Part shown: positions 27,485 to 35,891 of the stretch, piece by piece
How positions within the stretch are numbered: the first letter of the stretch is position 1
Layout: the number at the start of each line of letters is the position of its first letter
Source of the DNA: Xylanibacillus composti
GTDB taxonomy: Bacteria; Bacillota; Bacilli; Paenibacillales; K13
Reading direction: 5' to 3'
DNA: 64,000 nucleotides
Assembly: GCF_018403685.1 (NCBI RefSeq)
Contig: NZ_BOVK01000002.1
Coordinates: forward strand, 1 to 64,000
Notes under the pieces: generated by a model
Databases searched by the model: none
The model's input: the letters and a program-made list of their open reading frames with translations, nothing else
What the model was told of the DNA's origin: nothing
Position numbers and translations under genes: made by a program

Positions 27485-28490
27485 GAAAGTCTGCGCCGCA
27501 CTGGCCATATCTGCCGTAGCGGTCATGGCCGCCGGCTGTGGTAACGCCGAGCCTGGAGACCCGGTTGCTGTCTATCAAGGAGGAGAAGTGACGAATCAAG
27601 AATTCGAGCAATTCAAGAGCGTCACGAGACTGCTGAATCCATACTATGACCAGCTGGTTGCCATGATGCCTGATTTCGAGCATCGCCTGCTGGATCAATA
27701 TGTAGCGGTTGAACTGCTGTCCTCCAGGGCATCGGATGAGACGCTGCGGGAACAGACAACGCTCGCCGAGCAGGATTATGCGGATTTGAAGGAGCAATTT
27801 ATCGCGCAAATGGGCGAGGAGACATGGAATAGCGAGATGGACAGGCTTAACCTGAACGAGGAAGCCATCACGAATTATTTCGTGCTGTCCAACACCGCTC
27901 TCGCTTGGATTCGCACCGAGTTGAAGGAAGAGGATATCCGTGCGCTGTACGAGCAGCAGGCCAGCGAGCATCAATATACGATAGCAACGGTGAGCCATAT
28001 TCTGATCGGCACGAACGATCCGAACACCGATGAAGAAATTCGGACCATGGAGGAAGCGCTGGAACGGGCGAATGAAGTGAAGGCGAAGCTGGATGCGGGC
28101 GAGGATTTCGGCGCGCTCGCCGCGGAGTACTCGGACGACCCGGGCTCCAAGGACAATGGCGGCACGTATGAGGACGCGCCGGTGAACAATTGGACACCGG
28201 GCTTCCGCGAGGCGACGATTGACCTTCCGATCAACCAAGTCAGTGATCCGGTCGAAACGGTGTACGGTTACCACATCATCAAAGTGCTGGAGCGTCACCA
28301 ACAGACCTTTGAGGAAGTGGAGGATCAGGTAGCGTCTGCAGCGGCTAACGAATATTTCAGCAATTTCATGGAAAACGAGCTGCGGGATATGGTTGAGGAG
28401 GTCAATCTCCCTGACCCGCCAGCGCCGGCGCAACCGGAGAACACCGAAACGCCAGCAGAAGGTGAAGAAGGCGGACAACCTGCAGAATAA
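27471..28490 (+). CDS. PrsA/SurA-like peptidylprolyl isomerase lipoprotein
   Basis: Predicted membrane-anchored extracytoplasmic foldase that helps secreted proteins fold. The 339-residue precursor has a lipoprotein signal peptide (hydrophobic 8-20, lipobox AAGC with C23), a helical SurA-like N-region and one parvulin domain (about 170-275: TVSHILIG, GEDFGALAAEYSDDPGSKDNGG, YGYHIIKVLER), ending in a Pro/Glu-rich tail. ATG at 27471 has AAGGGAG upstream and lies inside the end of mfd, so translation is coupled. In B. subtilis fin-mfd is followed directly by spoVT; a foldase gene in this position is an insertion relative to that order. Confidence 0.88.
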   Translation: MWQIKKVCAALAISAVAVMAAGCGNAEPGDPVAVYQGGEVTNQEFEQFKSVTRLLNPYYDQLVAMMPDFEHRLLDQYVAVELLSSRASDETLREQTTLAEQDYADLKEQFIAQMGEETWNSEMDRLNLNEEAITNYFVLSNTALAWIRTELKEEDIRALYEQQASEHQYTIATVSHILIGTNDPNTDEEIRTMEEALERANEVKAKLDAGEDFGALAAEYSDDPGSKDNGGTYEDAPVNNWTPGFREATIDLPINQVSDPVETVYGYHIIKVLERHQQTFEEVEDQVASAAANEYFSNFMENELRDMVEEVNLPDPPAPAQPENTETPAEGEEGGQPAE

Positions 28491-28495
28491 CCGAT

Positions 28496-28538
28496 ACAGC
28501 CTCTCGGGTCTACGGACTCGGGCGGCTGTTTTTTTTTA
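28496..28538 (+). terminator. intrinsic terminator after the foldase gene
   Basis: ACAGCC pairs with GGCTGT around an inner CGGGTC/GACTCG-type helix, followed by a long T-run. Confidence 0.85.
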
Positions 28539-28664
28539 TTAGTGAATCGGCTCTGTCGCTGCTGCATCAGACTTGACCGTGCCGGGCTCCCAGGCGCAGG
28601 TTTGAATGGTTCCCAGTTCGGGTAAACTGTAGGTGCACGTGTCGCCTCTTGCTCGGTTGCTCGT

Positions 28665-28694
28665 GCATAAGCGGTTGGGAAAAGAAGAATACTA
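28665..28694 (+). promoter_or_regulatory. sigma-G-like promoter of spoVT
   Basis: GCATA (28665-28669), an 18-base spacer and AATACTA (28688-28694; one mismatch to CATAMTA) fit sigma-G. spoVT is sigma-G dependent in B. subtilis. Confidence 0.5.
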
Positions 28695-28777
28695 AGGGCA
28701 GAACAACCCTTCATCACCATAATTGTACGACCGATCCAGTGATCTAAAACTCAGTCGAAAGTGAGGCATCAAGAATC

Positions 28778-29320
28778 ATGAAAGCTACTGGAATTGTTCG
28801 AAGAATCGACGATCTGGGAAGAGTGGTGATTCCCAAAGAAATACGCAGAACGCTTCGCATCCGTGAAGGCGATCCTTTGGAAATATTCGTTGACCGCGAC
28901 GGTGAGGTCATCTTAAAAAAATACTCGCCCATAGGCGAACTGGGTGATTTCGCTAAAGAATATGCCGAGTCTTTATTCGAGAGCACAGGCCATATCACCA
29001 TGATATCCGACCGGGATACGATGATCGCAGTAGCAGGTGCTTCCAAGAAGGAATACTTGGAGAAGCAGATTGGCACTATCGTGGAGAACTGCATGGACAA
29101 CCGCAAGACTGTGCTGGAAACCAATACGGGCGAATATGAGATAATCAAAGATATGAGCGAGACGATATCCTCCTTCGTGGTAGCGCCTATCATATCTGGG
29201 GGCGACCCAATTGGATCTGTCGTTATGCTGAACAAGGAAGAGAGCGCCAAGATGAGCCAGATGGAAATCAAGATGGCCGAGACGGCTGCAGGTTTTCTGG
29301 GCAAGCAGATGGAGCAGTAG
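28778..29320 (+). CDS. spoVT: stage V sporulation protein T
   Basis: Forespore transcription factor that tunes sigma-G-dependent genes. The 180-residue protein has an AbrB-type DNA-binding domain (1-52, MKATGIVRRIDDLGRVVIPKEIRRTL) and a C-terminal GAF domain (about 58-178), the two-domain layout typical of SpoVT. ATG at 28778 follows GTGAGG. A large terminator follows. Confidence 0.96.
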   Translation: MKATGIVRRIDDLGRVVIPKEIRRTLRIREGDPLEIFVDRDGEVILKKYSPIGELGDFAKEYAESLFESTGHITMISDRDTMIAVAGASKKEYLEKQIGTIVENCMDNRKTVLETNTGEYEIIKDMSETISSFVVAPIISGGDPIGSVVMLNKEESAKMSQMEIKMAETAAGFLGKQMEQ

Positions 29321-29344
29321 GCGTTCCTATACGAACGAACAACG

Positions 29345-29415
29345 AAAAGCTCCCCACCTTGGGAAGGCGGCCGTGCCCTCGGTCGCCTTCCTCGAGGAGG
29401 CGGAAGCTTTTTTTC
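29345..29415 (+). terminator. compound terminator after spoVT
   Basis: An outer AAAAGCT/AGCTTTT pairing encloses a GGGAAGGCGGCC/GGTCGCCTTCC hairpin and ends in seven T residues. Confidence 0.75.
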
Positions 29416-29465
29416 ATAAACGGCATGCGCTATAATGGTCACGAAGTCGAAGGGAGCAACGGGTC

Positions 29466-31157
29466 ATGATCGAGCGTGAGGAACGGACGGGTCCGACAGC
29501 CGGCGGCAAGCTGGTGAAAGGCGCCGCGATTCTGGGCTTGGCCGCTGTCCTTTCCAAGCTGATCGGGACGATGCAGAAGATCCCTCTGCAAAATGTGGCC
29601 GGCGATGAAACGTTTGGGATATACAGTACAGTTTATCCTTTTTACATTTTTGTTTTGTTCTTGGCCACTGCCGGGTTCCCAATCGCGGTGTCCAAATTTG
29701 TCTCGGAGCGAACCGCCCATGGGGATGAACGCGGCATGCGGGAGGTGCTGTTCGTCTCGCTGGTGCTGATGAGCATGACGGGTTTGGCCGGCTTTGCCTG
29801 TTTGTATTGGGGAGCAGACCAACTTGCCCGTTGGATTGGCAACGCCCATACGGCGGCTTCGATTCGGAGCGTTTCGTTTGCGATGCTGTTTATTCCGGTT
29901 ATGGCTGTGCTGCGCGGATTTTTTCAAGGCCAGCAAAACATGGTGCCGACCGCGGTATCGCAAGTGACCGAGCAAACCGTGCGGGTAGCGGCCATGCTGA
30001 TCTTGCTCTTTATCTTGACCGCGCAAGGCGCGGAGCCGGGCATCGTTGCAGCTGGCGCGACCTTCGGATCAGCGGCCGGTGCTGCAGCCGGACTTGTAAC
30101 GATGGCTGTATTCTGGTGGAAGTCGGCCGACCGGAACAACCGAACTGCCGCTGGGCCGAAGAGGTTGAGGAGCGAGGAACGAAAGGCCGCTTGGCGCCGT
30201 TACGCCGCATGGTCGAAGAAGCTGACCGCCTACGCGCTGCCTGTATGTCTTGGCGCCATCGTCATGCCGGTGCTCGGAATCGTGGATACCTTCACGGTTC
30301 CGCGGCTGCTTGAATCGTACGGCTTGGACGAGCGTGCGGCCATGGATCGCATTGGCGTATACAATCGCGGCCAAACGCTGGCCCAGCTCGTGGGCATGCT
30401 GTTTTCCTCGGTATCGGTGGCGATCGTTCCGGCTATAGCGGAAGCGAAGTCCCGCGGCCGCCGCGAATGGATCGAGCTGCAGACCGATCGTATTATGCGG
30501 GTCAGCTGGCTCATTGGCTGGGCCGCGGCAATTGGGATCGCGGTATGTGCCCAACCGATCAACACGCTGCTGTACACGAATGCGGATGGTTCTGCCGTTA
30601 TGGCTGTCATTGGCATTAGCGTCATCTTCAGCGTCATGAATATTGTTACGGCCAGCCTGCTGCAAGGGATAGGGTCGCCAGTATGGCCGGCTTTGCATCT
30701 GCTCGCGGCTGTCATACTTAAGGTCGGACTTAATATGTGGTGGGTGCCTCAGTACGGCATTATGGGCGCTGCGGCGGCGGCAGTGGCAGCTTTTGCCCTT
30801 GCGATGGCGCTCAATCAGTTGGCTGTCAGCCGCTTGATGCATGTGCGGATGCGGCTTGCGTCCTACTGGCTGCGGCCGCTGCTGGCCTGGGCTGGACTGG
30901 CCGTCAGTCTGTGGATGCTTCGGGAAGGCCTGTACTGGCTGACCGGACAATTCGCACTTCCGAACCGGCTGGAAGCGGCCCTGCACACGTCGATTCTTGT
31001 GCTGGCAGGAATGGGGGTATTTGCGATCCTCGCATTGCGGACAGGATCGATTCAATGGAGCGAGCTGGAGCAAGTGCCCAAGCTTCGGAAGATTGCCGCC
31101 AAGGCAAGGCGCTGGCTTAATGTGCAGGAAGGCGGCACGAGAAGCGGGAAAGCTTGA
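29466..31157 (+). CDS. yabM: SpoVB/MurJ-type polysaccharide flippase (YabM-like)
   Basis: Multi-pass membrane transporter of the MOP superfamily (SpoVB/YabM branch), thought to flip lipid-linked cell-wall or polysaccharide precursors. The 563-residue protein has about 12-14 hydrophobic segments, the N-terminal GAAILGLAAVLSKLIGTMQKIPLQNVAGDETFGIY typical of the branch and a central loop with basic residues (about 218-255). ATG at 29466 has GGGAG upstream. The end lies shortly before mazG. Substrate is unknown. Confidence 0.88.
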   Translation: MIEREERTGPTAGGKLVKGAAILGLAAVLSKLIGTMQKIPLQNVAGDETFGIYSTVYPFYIFVLFLATAGFPIAVSKFVSERTAHGDERGMREVLFVSLVLMSMTGLAGFACLYWGADQLARWIGNAHTAASIRSVSFAMLFIPVMAVLRGFFQGQQNMVPTAVSQVTEQTVRVAAMLILLFILTAQGAEPGIVAAGATFGSAAGAAAGLVTMAVFWWKSADRNNRTAAGPKRLRSEERKAAWRRYAAWSKKLTAYALPVCLGAIVMPVLGIVDTFTVPRLLESYGLDERAAMDRIGVYNRGQTLAQLVGMLFSSVSVAIVPAIAEAKSRGRREWIELQTDRIMRVSWLIGWAAAIGIAVCAQPINTLLYTNADGSAVMAVIGISVIFSVMNIVTASLLQGIGSPVWPALHLLAAVILKVGLNMWWVPQYGIMGAAAAAVAAFALAMALNQLAVSRLMHVRMRLASYWLRPLLAWAGLAVSLWMLREGLYWLTGQFALPNRLEAALHTSILVLAGMGVFAILALRTGSIQWSELEQVPKLRKIAAKARRWLNVQEGGTRSGKA

Positions 31158-31222
31158 CCGGGCAGGACTGTGCAGCGCTTTTTGCATCTGCATGGATCAT
31201 GGAGGAGAAAAGGAGGGGCAGC

Positions 31223-32749
31223 ATGGATAAGCAGAATAGACGCTCGCTCATAACGGTAGTTGGACTAGGATCGGGGGATGAGCAGCAGCTGAGCTTGGGC
31301 GCGCTGAACAAGCTGAAATCGGGCAAGTCCGTATATTTGCGGACAGAACGACACCCTGTCGTCCAATGGCTGCGGCAGCAGGGCGTCAGCTTTCAGGCTT
31401 TTGATGCGATCTATGAGAAGCATGATCAGTTTCCAGCGGTCTATGCCGAAATAGTCGAACAGCTTCTGCGGGAGGCGCTTGCCGCGGAAGAAGAAATCAT
31501 TTACGCAGTACCCGGTCATCCGATGGTGGCCGAAGCCACAGTAAGCAGCCTGCTGCAGCAAGGAGCGGAGCAGCATGTCCGGATCGAGGTGCTCGGAGGC
31601 GAGAGCTTCCTGGATACGGCGTTCGCGCGGCTTGGCATTGATCCGGTGCAGGGCTTTCAGCTGCTCGACGCCACGAGCCTTGATCCTGCGCAAGTGCACC
31701 CGGGATTGCATACGATCATCACGCAAGTCTATGATACATATACGGCCTCTGATGTGAAGCTGGCGTTGATGGAGCTGTACCCGGACGATTTCCCGGTAAT
31801 CGCGGCCCATGCGCTTGGTGTAGAGGGGCAAGAGCGAATCGAACGAGTGGAGCTCTATGAGCTGGATCGTCTTGGCAGCTTCGGCAATCAATCCTTGGTA
31901 TGGATTCCGCCTACGGCGAATGAGCAGGTAACGAACCGCCGGTTTGACCGCTTGCGGGAAATCGTGCGCATCCTTAGAAGTCCCGGAGGGTGTCCATGGG
32001 ATCGGGAACAGACGCATGCGTCGATTCGCAAGCACTTGATCGAGGAAACATACGAGGTGCTGGAAACGATTGATGACGATGATCCGCACGCGATGTGCGA
32101 AGAGCTGGGCGACCTGCTTCTGCAAATTATGCTGCATGCCCAGATCGAAGAAGAGGCGGGCATGTTCGATGTGCTCGATGTCATCGAGGAATTGAATGAG
32201 AAGCTGATACGCCGCCATCCCCACGTATTTGGAGACAGGCAGGCGGGCGATGCGGAGGAAGCGCTGGAAAACTGGCAGGATATCAAGGCCGAAGAGAAGC
32301 GGAACAGGGGCATTGACGTTGCGGCCATGTCTGTGCTCGACGGCGTGCCGAGAGGGCTCCCTGCCTTCATGAAGGCGCTGGAAATTCAGAAGCGTGCAGC
32401 CAAGACAGGCTTCGATTGGGAAGCACTGCCGGATGTGCTGGACAAGGTGCAGGAAGAGCTGGAGGAATTTCGGGAAGCCGCCTTGGCCGCCGAAGCGAGC
32501 GACGCGGATGAGCTGCGCGAGCATGCCGTAGAGGAGCTTGGCGATCTGTTGTTCGCAGCCGTGAATGCGGCAAGGTTCCTGAAGGCGGATCCGGAAGCCG
32601 CGCTGGCATCGGCCAACCGCAAATTCACTGAACGGTTCCATTACATAGAGGAACGGTTAAGGCAAGCAAATATGCGTTTTTCCGACACTGATTTACAAAA
32701 ATTGGAGCAATATTGGCAGGAAGCCAAGAAAAATCCGCAAAATCGATAA
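31223..32749 (+). CDS. mazG: nucleoside triphosphate pyrophosphohydrolase MazG with methylase-like domain (YabN)
   Basis: House-cleaning NTP pyrophosphohydrolase fused to a tetrapyrrole-methylase-like N-terminal domain, the YabN architecture. In the 508-residue protein residues about 1-215 are the TP-methylase domain (VVGLGSGDEQQLSLGAL, YAVPGHPMVAEATV), followed by two MazG domains (about 245-345, with CPWDREQTHASIRKHLIEETYE and EELGDLLLQIMLH; and about 380-490, with EELGDLLFAAVNAARF). ATG at 31223 has AGGAGGGG five bases upstream and is preferred over in-frame codons back to 31154. A sigma-H-like element follows the gene. Confidence 0.94.
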   Translation: MDKQNRRSLITVVGLGSGDEQQLSLGALNKLKSGKSVYLRTERHPVVQWLRQQGVSFQAFDAIYEKHDQFPAVYAEIVEQLLREALAAEEEIIYAVPGHPMVAEATVSSLLQQGAEQHVRIEVLGGESFLDTAFARLGIDPVQGFQLLDATSLDPAQVHPGLHTIITQVYDTYTASDVKLALMELYPDDFPVIAAHALGVEGQERIERVELYELDRLGSFGNQSLVWIPPTANEQVTNRRFDRLREIVRILRSPGGCPWDREQTHASIRKHLIEETYEVLETIDDDDPHAMCEELGDLLLQIMLHAQIEEEAGMFDVLDVIEELNEKLIRRHPHVFGDRQAGDAEEALENWQDIKAEEKRNRGIDVAAMSVLDGVPRGLPAFMKALEIQKRAAKTGFDWEALPDVLDKVQEELEEFREAALAAEASDADELREHAVEELGDLLFAAVNAARFLKADPEAALASANRKFTERFHYIEERLRQANMRFSDTDLQKLEQYWQEAKKNPQNR

Positions 32750-32775
32750 AATTCTTCGTTTTTTTGTTGAAATAA

Positions 32776-32803
32776 GAAGGATTTTCCTTGGCGCAGGAAG
32801 AAT
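32776..32803 (+). promoter_or_regulatory. sigma-H-like promoter before the HU gene
   Basis: GAAGGATTT (32776-32784), a 12-base spacer and GAAGAAT (32797-32803) satisfy the sigma-H consensus. It lies about 70 bases before the HU start codon. Whether HU is under sigma-H is inference. Confidence 0.45.
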
Positions 32804-32874
32804 ACTATTGGCGAATGAAATCATTAGTCGGGGAAGCTGCCCTGACCAGAACCGATGTAGGAGGAAGAAAACTC

Positions 32875-33147
32875 ATGAACAAAACGGATTTGATCAACAA
32901 CATTTCCACGAAAAGCGGACTTTCCAAAAAAGATGTTGAAGCCGTACTGAACGGATTTCTTGGCGAGGTTACAGACGCGCTCAAGAGCGGCGACAAGGTT
33001 CAACTGATCGGCTTCGGCACATTCGAAACTCGCAAGCGTTCCGAGCGTGAGGCGCGCAACCCGCAAACAGGGGCAACGATCAAAATCCCAGCTTCCACTG
33101 TTCCTGCGTTCAAGGCCGGCAACAAGCTTAAAGAAGCTGTGAAGTAA
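32875..33147 (+). CDS. hup: HU family nucleoid protein
   Basis: Histone-like DNA-bending protein. The 90-residue product MNKTDLINNISTKSGLSKKDVEAVLNGFL... has the conserved helix pair, GFGTFETRKRSEREARNPQTG, and the DNA-clasping arm with PASTVPAFKAGNKLKEAV. ATG at 32875 has GTAGGAGGAAG upstream; the longer frame from 32788 covers the promoter and is rejected. Its stop overlaps the start of rqcP (TAATG). In B. subtilis hbs is elsewhere, next to spoIVA. Confidence 0.95.
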   Translation: MNKTDLINNISTKSGLSKKDVEAVLNGFLGEVTDALKSGDKVQLIGFGTFETRKRSEREARNPQTGATIKIPASTVPAFKAGNKLKEAVK

Positions 33148-33437
33148 TGCGTCTCGACAAATACCTGAAGGTATCGAGAATCATCAAGCGCCGTACGGTT
33201 GCGAAGGATGTTTCGGATAACGGCCGTGTATGGATTAACGGCCGTGAGGCGAAACCGAGCAGCACGATAGCGGTGGGGGACGAGCTGAAGATTCAGTTCG
33301 GACAGAAGACATTAACCGTGCGGGTGGACGCCGTCAAGGACAATCCTCGCAAGGAGGAAGCCGCACAGCTTTATACCGTAATCAAGGAAGAATTTCATAA
33401 ATCAGAGGGCGGTTTGTTCGGTTCTGATCGCGATTAG
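33147..33437 (+). CDS. rqcP: ribosome quality control protein RqcP (YabO)
   Basis: S4-domain RNA-binding protein that works with RqcH on obstructed 50S subunits to add alanine tails. The 96-residue product starts MRLDKYLKVSRIIKRRTVAKDV, with the S4 core VSDNGRVWINGREAKPSSTIAVGDEL, and ends in an acidic tail. It begins inside the HU stop codon, so the two are translationally coupled. It ends before a strong terminator. Confidence 0.93.
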   Translation: MRLDKYLKVSRIIKRRTVAKDVSDNGRVWINGREAKPSSTIAVGDELKIQFGQKTLTVRVDAVKDNPRKEEAAQLYTVIKEEFHKSEGGLFGSDRD

Positions 33438-33468
33438 GCGCAGAACCGCACCGCTTGCTGTACGGAGT

Positions 33469-33507
33469 CCGGCACACTCGCTTCAGAGTGTGCCGGTTTT
33501 GCTGTTT
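33469..33507 (+). terminator. intrinsic terminator after rqcP
   Basis: CCGGCACACTC and its exact complement (33486-33496) flank a six-base loop, followed by TTTTGCTGTTT. Confidence 0.85.
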
Positions 33508-33539
33508 CAGGCCAGTCTCACACTGGATTGAAAACTTGT

Positions 33540-33567
33540 TCTAATTGCAGACAGCCCCTCATACATT
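33540..33567 (+). promoter_or_regulatory. sigma-E-like promoter of yabPQ
   Basis: TCTAATT, a 13-base spacer and CATACATT (33560-33567) resemble the sigma-E promoter; the -10 matches CATACAMT fully. yabP and yabQ belong to the sigma-E regulon in B. subtilis. Confidence 0.55.
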
Positions 33568-33593
33568 GGTGGTAAGAAGGAGGGGTACATGCC

Positions 33594-33875
33594 ATGATGG
33601 AACAAGGGAAAGCCAAGCGCCATGAGGTCAAGATGCTGAATCGCAAGCTGCTTGAAATATCCGGCGTTGTGAACTTGGAGAGCTTCGACAGCGAAGAATT
33701 CCTGCTGGAAACCGAGTGCGGTTTTTTAACGATTACAGGGCAGAACCTGCACATTAAGAATCTGATTTTGGAGCAGGGGCTGGTCGCCATAGAAGGCATG
33801 GTGCATTCGCTCTCTTATTTGGACGGGCATACGCAGGACAAAACCAAGGGATTTTTGGGTAAATTGTTCAAGTGA
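33594..33875 (+). CDS. yabP: sporulation protein YabP
   Basis: Mother-cell sporulation protein of the YabP/YqfC family with unknown biochemical role. The 93-residue product has RKLLEISGVVNLESFDSEEFLLETECGFLTITGQNLHIKNL, the family's beta-rich core, and no signal peptide. ATG at 33594 (or the adjacent ATG at 33597) follows AAGGAGGGG. Its stop overlaps the GTG start of yabQ. Confidence 0.93.
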   Translation: MMEQGKAKRHEVKMLNRKLLEISGVVNLESFDSEEFLLETECGFLTITGQNLHIKNLILEQGLVAIEGMVHSLSYLDGHTQDKTKGFLGKLFK

Positions 33876-34462
33876 GTCTCGAAACGCAAGTGATGACCAT
33901 GCTGGCGATGTTCGTCTGCGGCAGCGCGCTTGGCATCGTCGTGGATGTATACCGGACCACCGCCCGTGAGCTTCACATGCCCCGTTTGTTTACACCGCTG
34001 ATCGATGCCGTCTTCTGGGTTGCTGCTACTTGGGCTGTCTTCCGCACGCTGCTGGCCAGCAATGAAGGGGAGCTGCGCTTTTATGTCTTTCTTGCGCTTG
34101 TCATCGGGCTGTGGTTTTATTTCAAAACGGCGAGTTCCTGGATCCAGTCGCTTGTGGTCAAGGTCATCGATACCGGCAAACGGTTGCTTCGCCTGCTTAT
34201 TCGACTCTTTCGATTGCTTGTCATTCGCCCTGTAATCGGATTATACCGGTTGTTGATGATTTTTTTGGGTTTTCTTGCAGCGCTCTCTATTTTCTTTTAC
34301 AAGATTGTGATACAATGTTTACGTCCGGTTGGAAAATTGTTGCTCTGGTTGCTGAAGCCGCTCGTGACTCCAATTGCGAGACATTTCCGCAAACCTGCTG
34401 ACCGGCAACGCTTCTGGAACGCGTGGATCGCTTGGATCCGTCAGCGCTTCCGCAGGAAATAG
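33872..34462 (+). CDS. yabQ: spore cortex protein YabQ
   Basis: Mother-cell membrane protein needed for spore cortex formation. The 196-residue product has hydrophobic segments at about 5-25, 45-60, 68-90 and 125-150, and a basic C-terminus. It starts with GTG at 33872, overlapping the yabP stop. divIC follows after 15 bases, as in B. subtilis, so sporulation and vegetative division genes share the cluster. Confidence 0.88.
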   Translation: MSLETQVMTMLAMFVCGSALGIVVDVYRTTARELHMPRLFTPLIDAVFWVAATWAVFRTLLASNEGELRFYVFLALVIGLWFYFKTASSWIQSLVVKVIDTGKRLLRLLIRLFRLLVIRPVIGLYRLLMIFLGFLAALSIFFYKIVIQCLRPVGKLLLWLLKPLVTPIARHFRKPADRQRFWNAWIAWIRQRFRRK

Positions 34463-34477
34463 GGAGGATCGACACGT

Positions 34478-34798
34478 ATGACGGGAACCCAGACTTCCGC
34501 AGACCGCAGCAGTGTTTCGGTCCGTGGAACACGCAGAAGATTACGAATCTGGATGTTGTTTTTGCTCGGTTTCTCGGCTTGGGCAGGATTCACCTTTTAT
34601 GATCAGGTGCATAAGCTGGATAGCAAGATGGCGAGGATGGAAGAGCTCGAACTCAAGCTGGCTGACACTCGCGCCATCAACGATGCTTATAAGCAGGAGA
34701 TCGTGCGGTTGAACGACCCTGAATATATTGAACAAATTCTCCGCAAGGATCATCTCATGACCAAAGAGGGAGAAGTGCTTTATATAGAGACCAAATAA
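34478..34798 (+). CDS. divIC: cell division protein DivIC (FtsB/FtsL-like)
   Basis: Bitopic septum protein that pairs with FtsL and DivIB in the divisome. The 106-residue product has a basic cytoplasmic N-terminus, one membrane segment (about 24-42), then an extracellular coiled coil (about 44-80, HKLDSKMARMEELELKLADT) and the conserved LNDPEYIEQILRKDHLMTKEGEVLY end. ATG at 34478 follows GGGAGG. Confidence 0.93.
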   Translation: MTGTQTSADRSSVSVRGTRRRLRIWMLFLLGFSAWAGFTFYDQVHKLDSKMARMEELELKLADTRAINDAYKQEIVRLNDPEYIEQILRKDHLMTKEGEVLYIETK

Positions 34799-34941
34799 GC
34801 AATAAACGCAGAACCCTCATATTGACCGAGCTTGATAGTATCGGTTATAATTTGAATTAGTCGGTCTTTTCAACAGGTAGACCTACGTTGTTGAACGGCT
34901 CCGAGGAAGCTGATCATGTTAAGGAGGCACTATCGAATTTT

Positions 34942-35403
34942 ATGGCAATTGAAGTGGGCACCAAAGTTGAGGGAAAGGTGACGGGGATTACCAATTTCGG
35001 AGCTTTTGTCGAGCTTCCCGGCGGAGTCACCGGCCTGGTTCACATTTCGGAAATCGCGGACAACTACGTCAAGGATGTGAAGGATCACCTGAAGCTGGAC
35101 GATGTCGTTACAGTGAAAGTGATCAATGTGGACAAAGACGGCAAAATCGGCTTGTCCATCCGCAAGGCTGTAGACCGTCCGGTGGAGCAGCAAGAGAGGC
35201 CTAGACCATCCCGTGATTCGAGACCGCCTTTCAAACGCGACGGCGACTTCGGGGATCGCGGACGCGGAGGTTTTCGCGGCCCGAACAAAAATTCGTTTGA
35301 AGACAAGGTGTCAAAGTTTTTGAAGGACAGTGAAGAGCGCATGTCTTCGCTGAAGAAAAATACGGAATCCAAGCGCGGCGGACGCGGTGCCAAGCGCTTC
35401 TAA
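34942..35403 (+). CDS. yabR: S1 RNA-binding domain protein (YabR)
   Basis: RNA-binding protein with one S1 domain (about 3-75: VGTKVEGKVTGITNFGAFVELPGGVTGLVHISEIADNYV...KIGLSIRKA) and a basic Arg/Gly-rich C-terminal tail (about 85-153). Its target is unknown; YabR is the B. subtilis counterpart, in the same position before spoIIE. ATG at 34942 matches the family start; AAGGAGG is 14 bases upstream, a longer spacing than usual. The alternative start at 34888 has no binding site. Confidence 0.9.
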   Translation: MAIEVGTKVEGKVTGITNFGAFVELPGGVTGLVHISEIADNYVKDVKDHLKLDDVVTVKVINVDKDGKIGLSIRKAVDRPVEQQERPRPSRDSRPPFKRDGDFGDRGRGGFRGPNKNSFEDKVSKFLKDSEERMSSLKKNTESKRGGRGAKRF

Positions 35404-35417
35404 GTTGATATACGCCA

Positions 35418-35458
35418 AGAAGGCTCTTTTCCTTATGGGGAAGGGGTCTTTTTTTTAT
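35418..35458 (+). terminator. intrinsic terminator after yabR
   Basis: A stem of CTCTTTTCC pairing with GGGGAAGGGG (with G-T pairs) and a short loop is followed by eight T residues. Confidence 0.8.
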
Positions 35459-35632
35459 TTGCCATGAGCCCGGGAACGCATACGTCCGATCCGAAAGCCG
35501 TCCAAGGTCGACTTGTCCCGTATAATAGCTGTCCATCCAGAGCTGCCTTGAGTCTAATGGACGATCAATGTGGAAAATAACGGGAAAAGACGTGCTTATT
35601 TAGTGATGATCGGAACAGCAGTCGCAAATAGC

Positions 35633-35684
35633 GGACATGGAGGTTCTTATACCTACTGTCCATCCATAAGAACGAGTCATGTCC
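35633..35684. repeat. two-step inverted repeat in the yabR-spoIIE gap
   Basis: GGACATG (35633-35639) and GTTCTTAT (35643-35650) are mirrored by ATAAGAAC (35666-35673) and CATGTCC (35678-35684). In RNA this would give a 15-bp helix with an asymmetric internal loop. Confidence 0.5.
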
Positions 35685-35689
35685 CCTTG

Positions 35690-35816
35690 ATAAGACCACG
35701 CGTTACCGTTATTGGCTCGTGACAGCGCCATGGAGTGCATATAAGACCGAACTATTCCTTTATTGGCACTAGGGCGGGTAAGCAATAAGGGAGCGGCACC
35801 GGCGTCTGGAGTGCAT
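35690..35816. repeat. degenerate 51-bp tandem repeat in the yabR-spoIIE gap
   Basis: ATAAGACC (35690 and 35741) and TTATTGGC (35709 and 35760) recur exactly 51 bases apart, and GGAGTGCAT recurs at 35732 and 35808. The 768-base interval 35404-36171 holds no gene that I can support. A minus-strand frame (35600-35869, TTG start, no clear ribosome binding site) translates the repeat into two related 17-residue units around 'SANKGIVRSY' and 'RANNGNAWSY', so it may be remains of a repeat protein or a structured RNA. No tRNA-like sequence was found. Confidence 0.4.
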
Positions 35817-35867
35817 GCCGACAGTGGCTGCCCATCGATGCGAGCAGAATAGACAAAGCATAGACAC

Positions 35868-35891
35868 AACCTGCGGAGCTAGGTTTTTTTT
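35868..35891 (+). terminator. terminator-like hairpin inside the yabR-spoIIE gap
   Basis: AACCT and AGGTT flank an eight-base loop and are followed by seven T residues. It has no annotated gene upstream, which hints at an unrecognised + strand transcript between about 35.5 and 35.9 kb. Confidence 0.45.

Noticed and set aside
35600-35869. 89-codon minus-strand frame in the yabR-spoIIE gap
   Set aside because: TTG start without a clear ribosome binding site and no recognisable domain; reported only as part of the repeat region, not as a gene.
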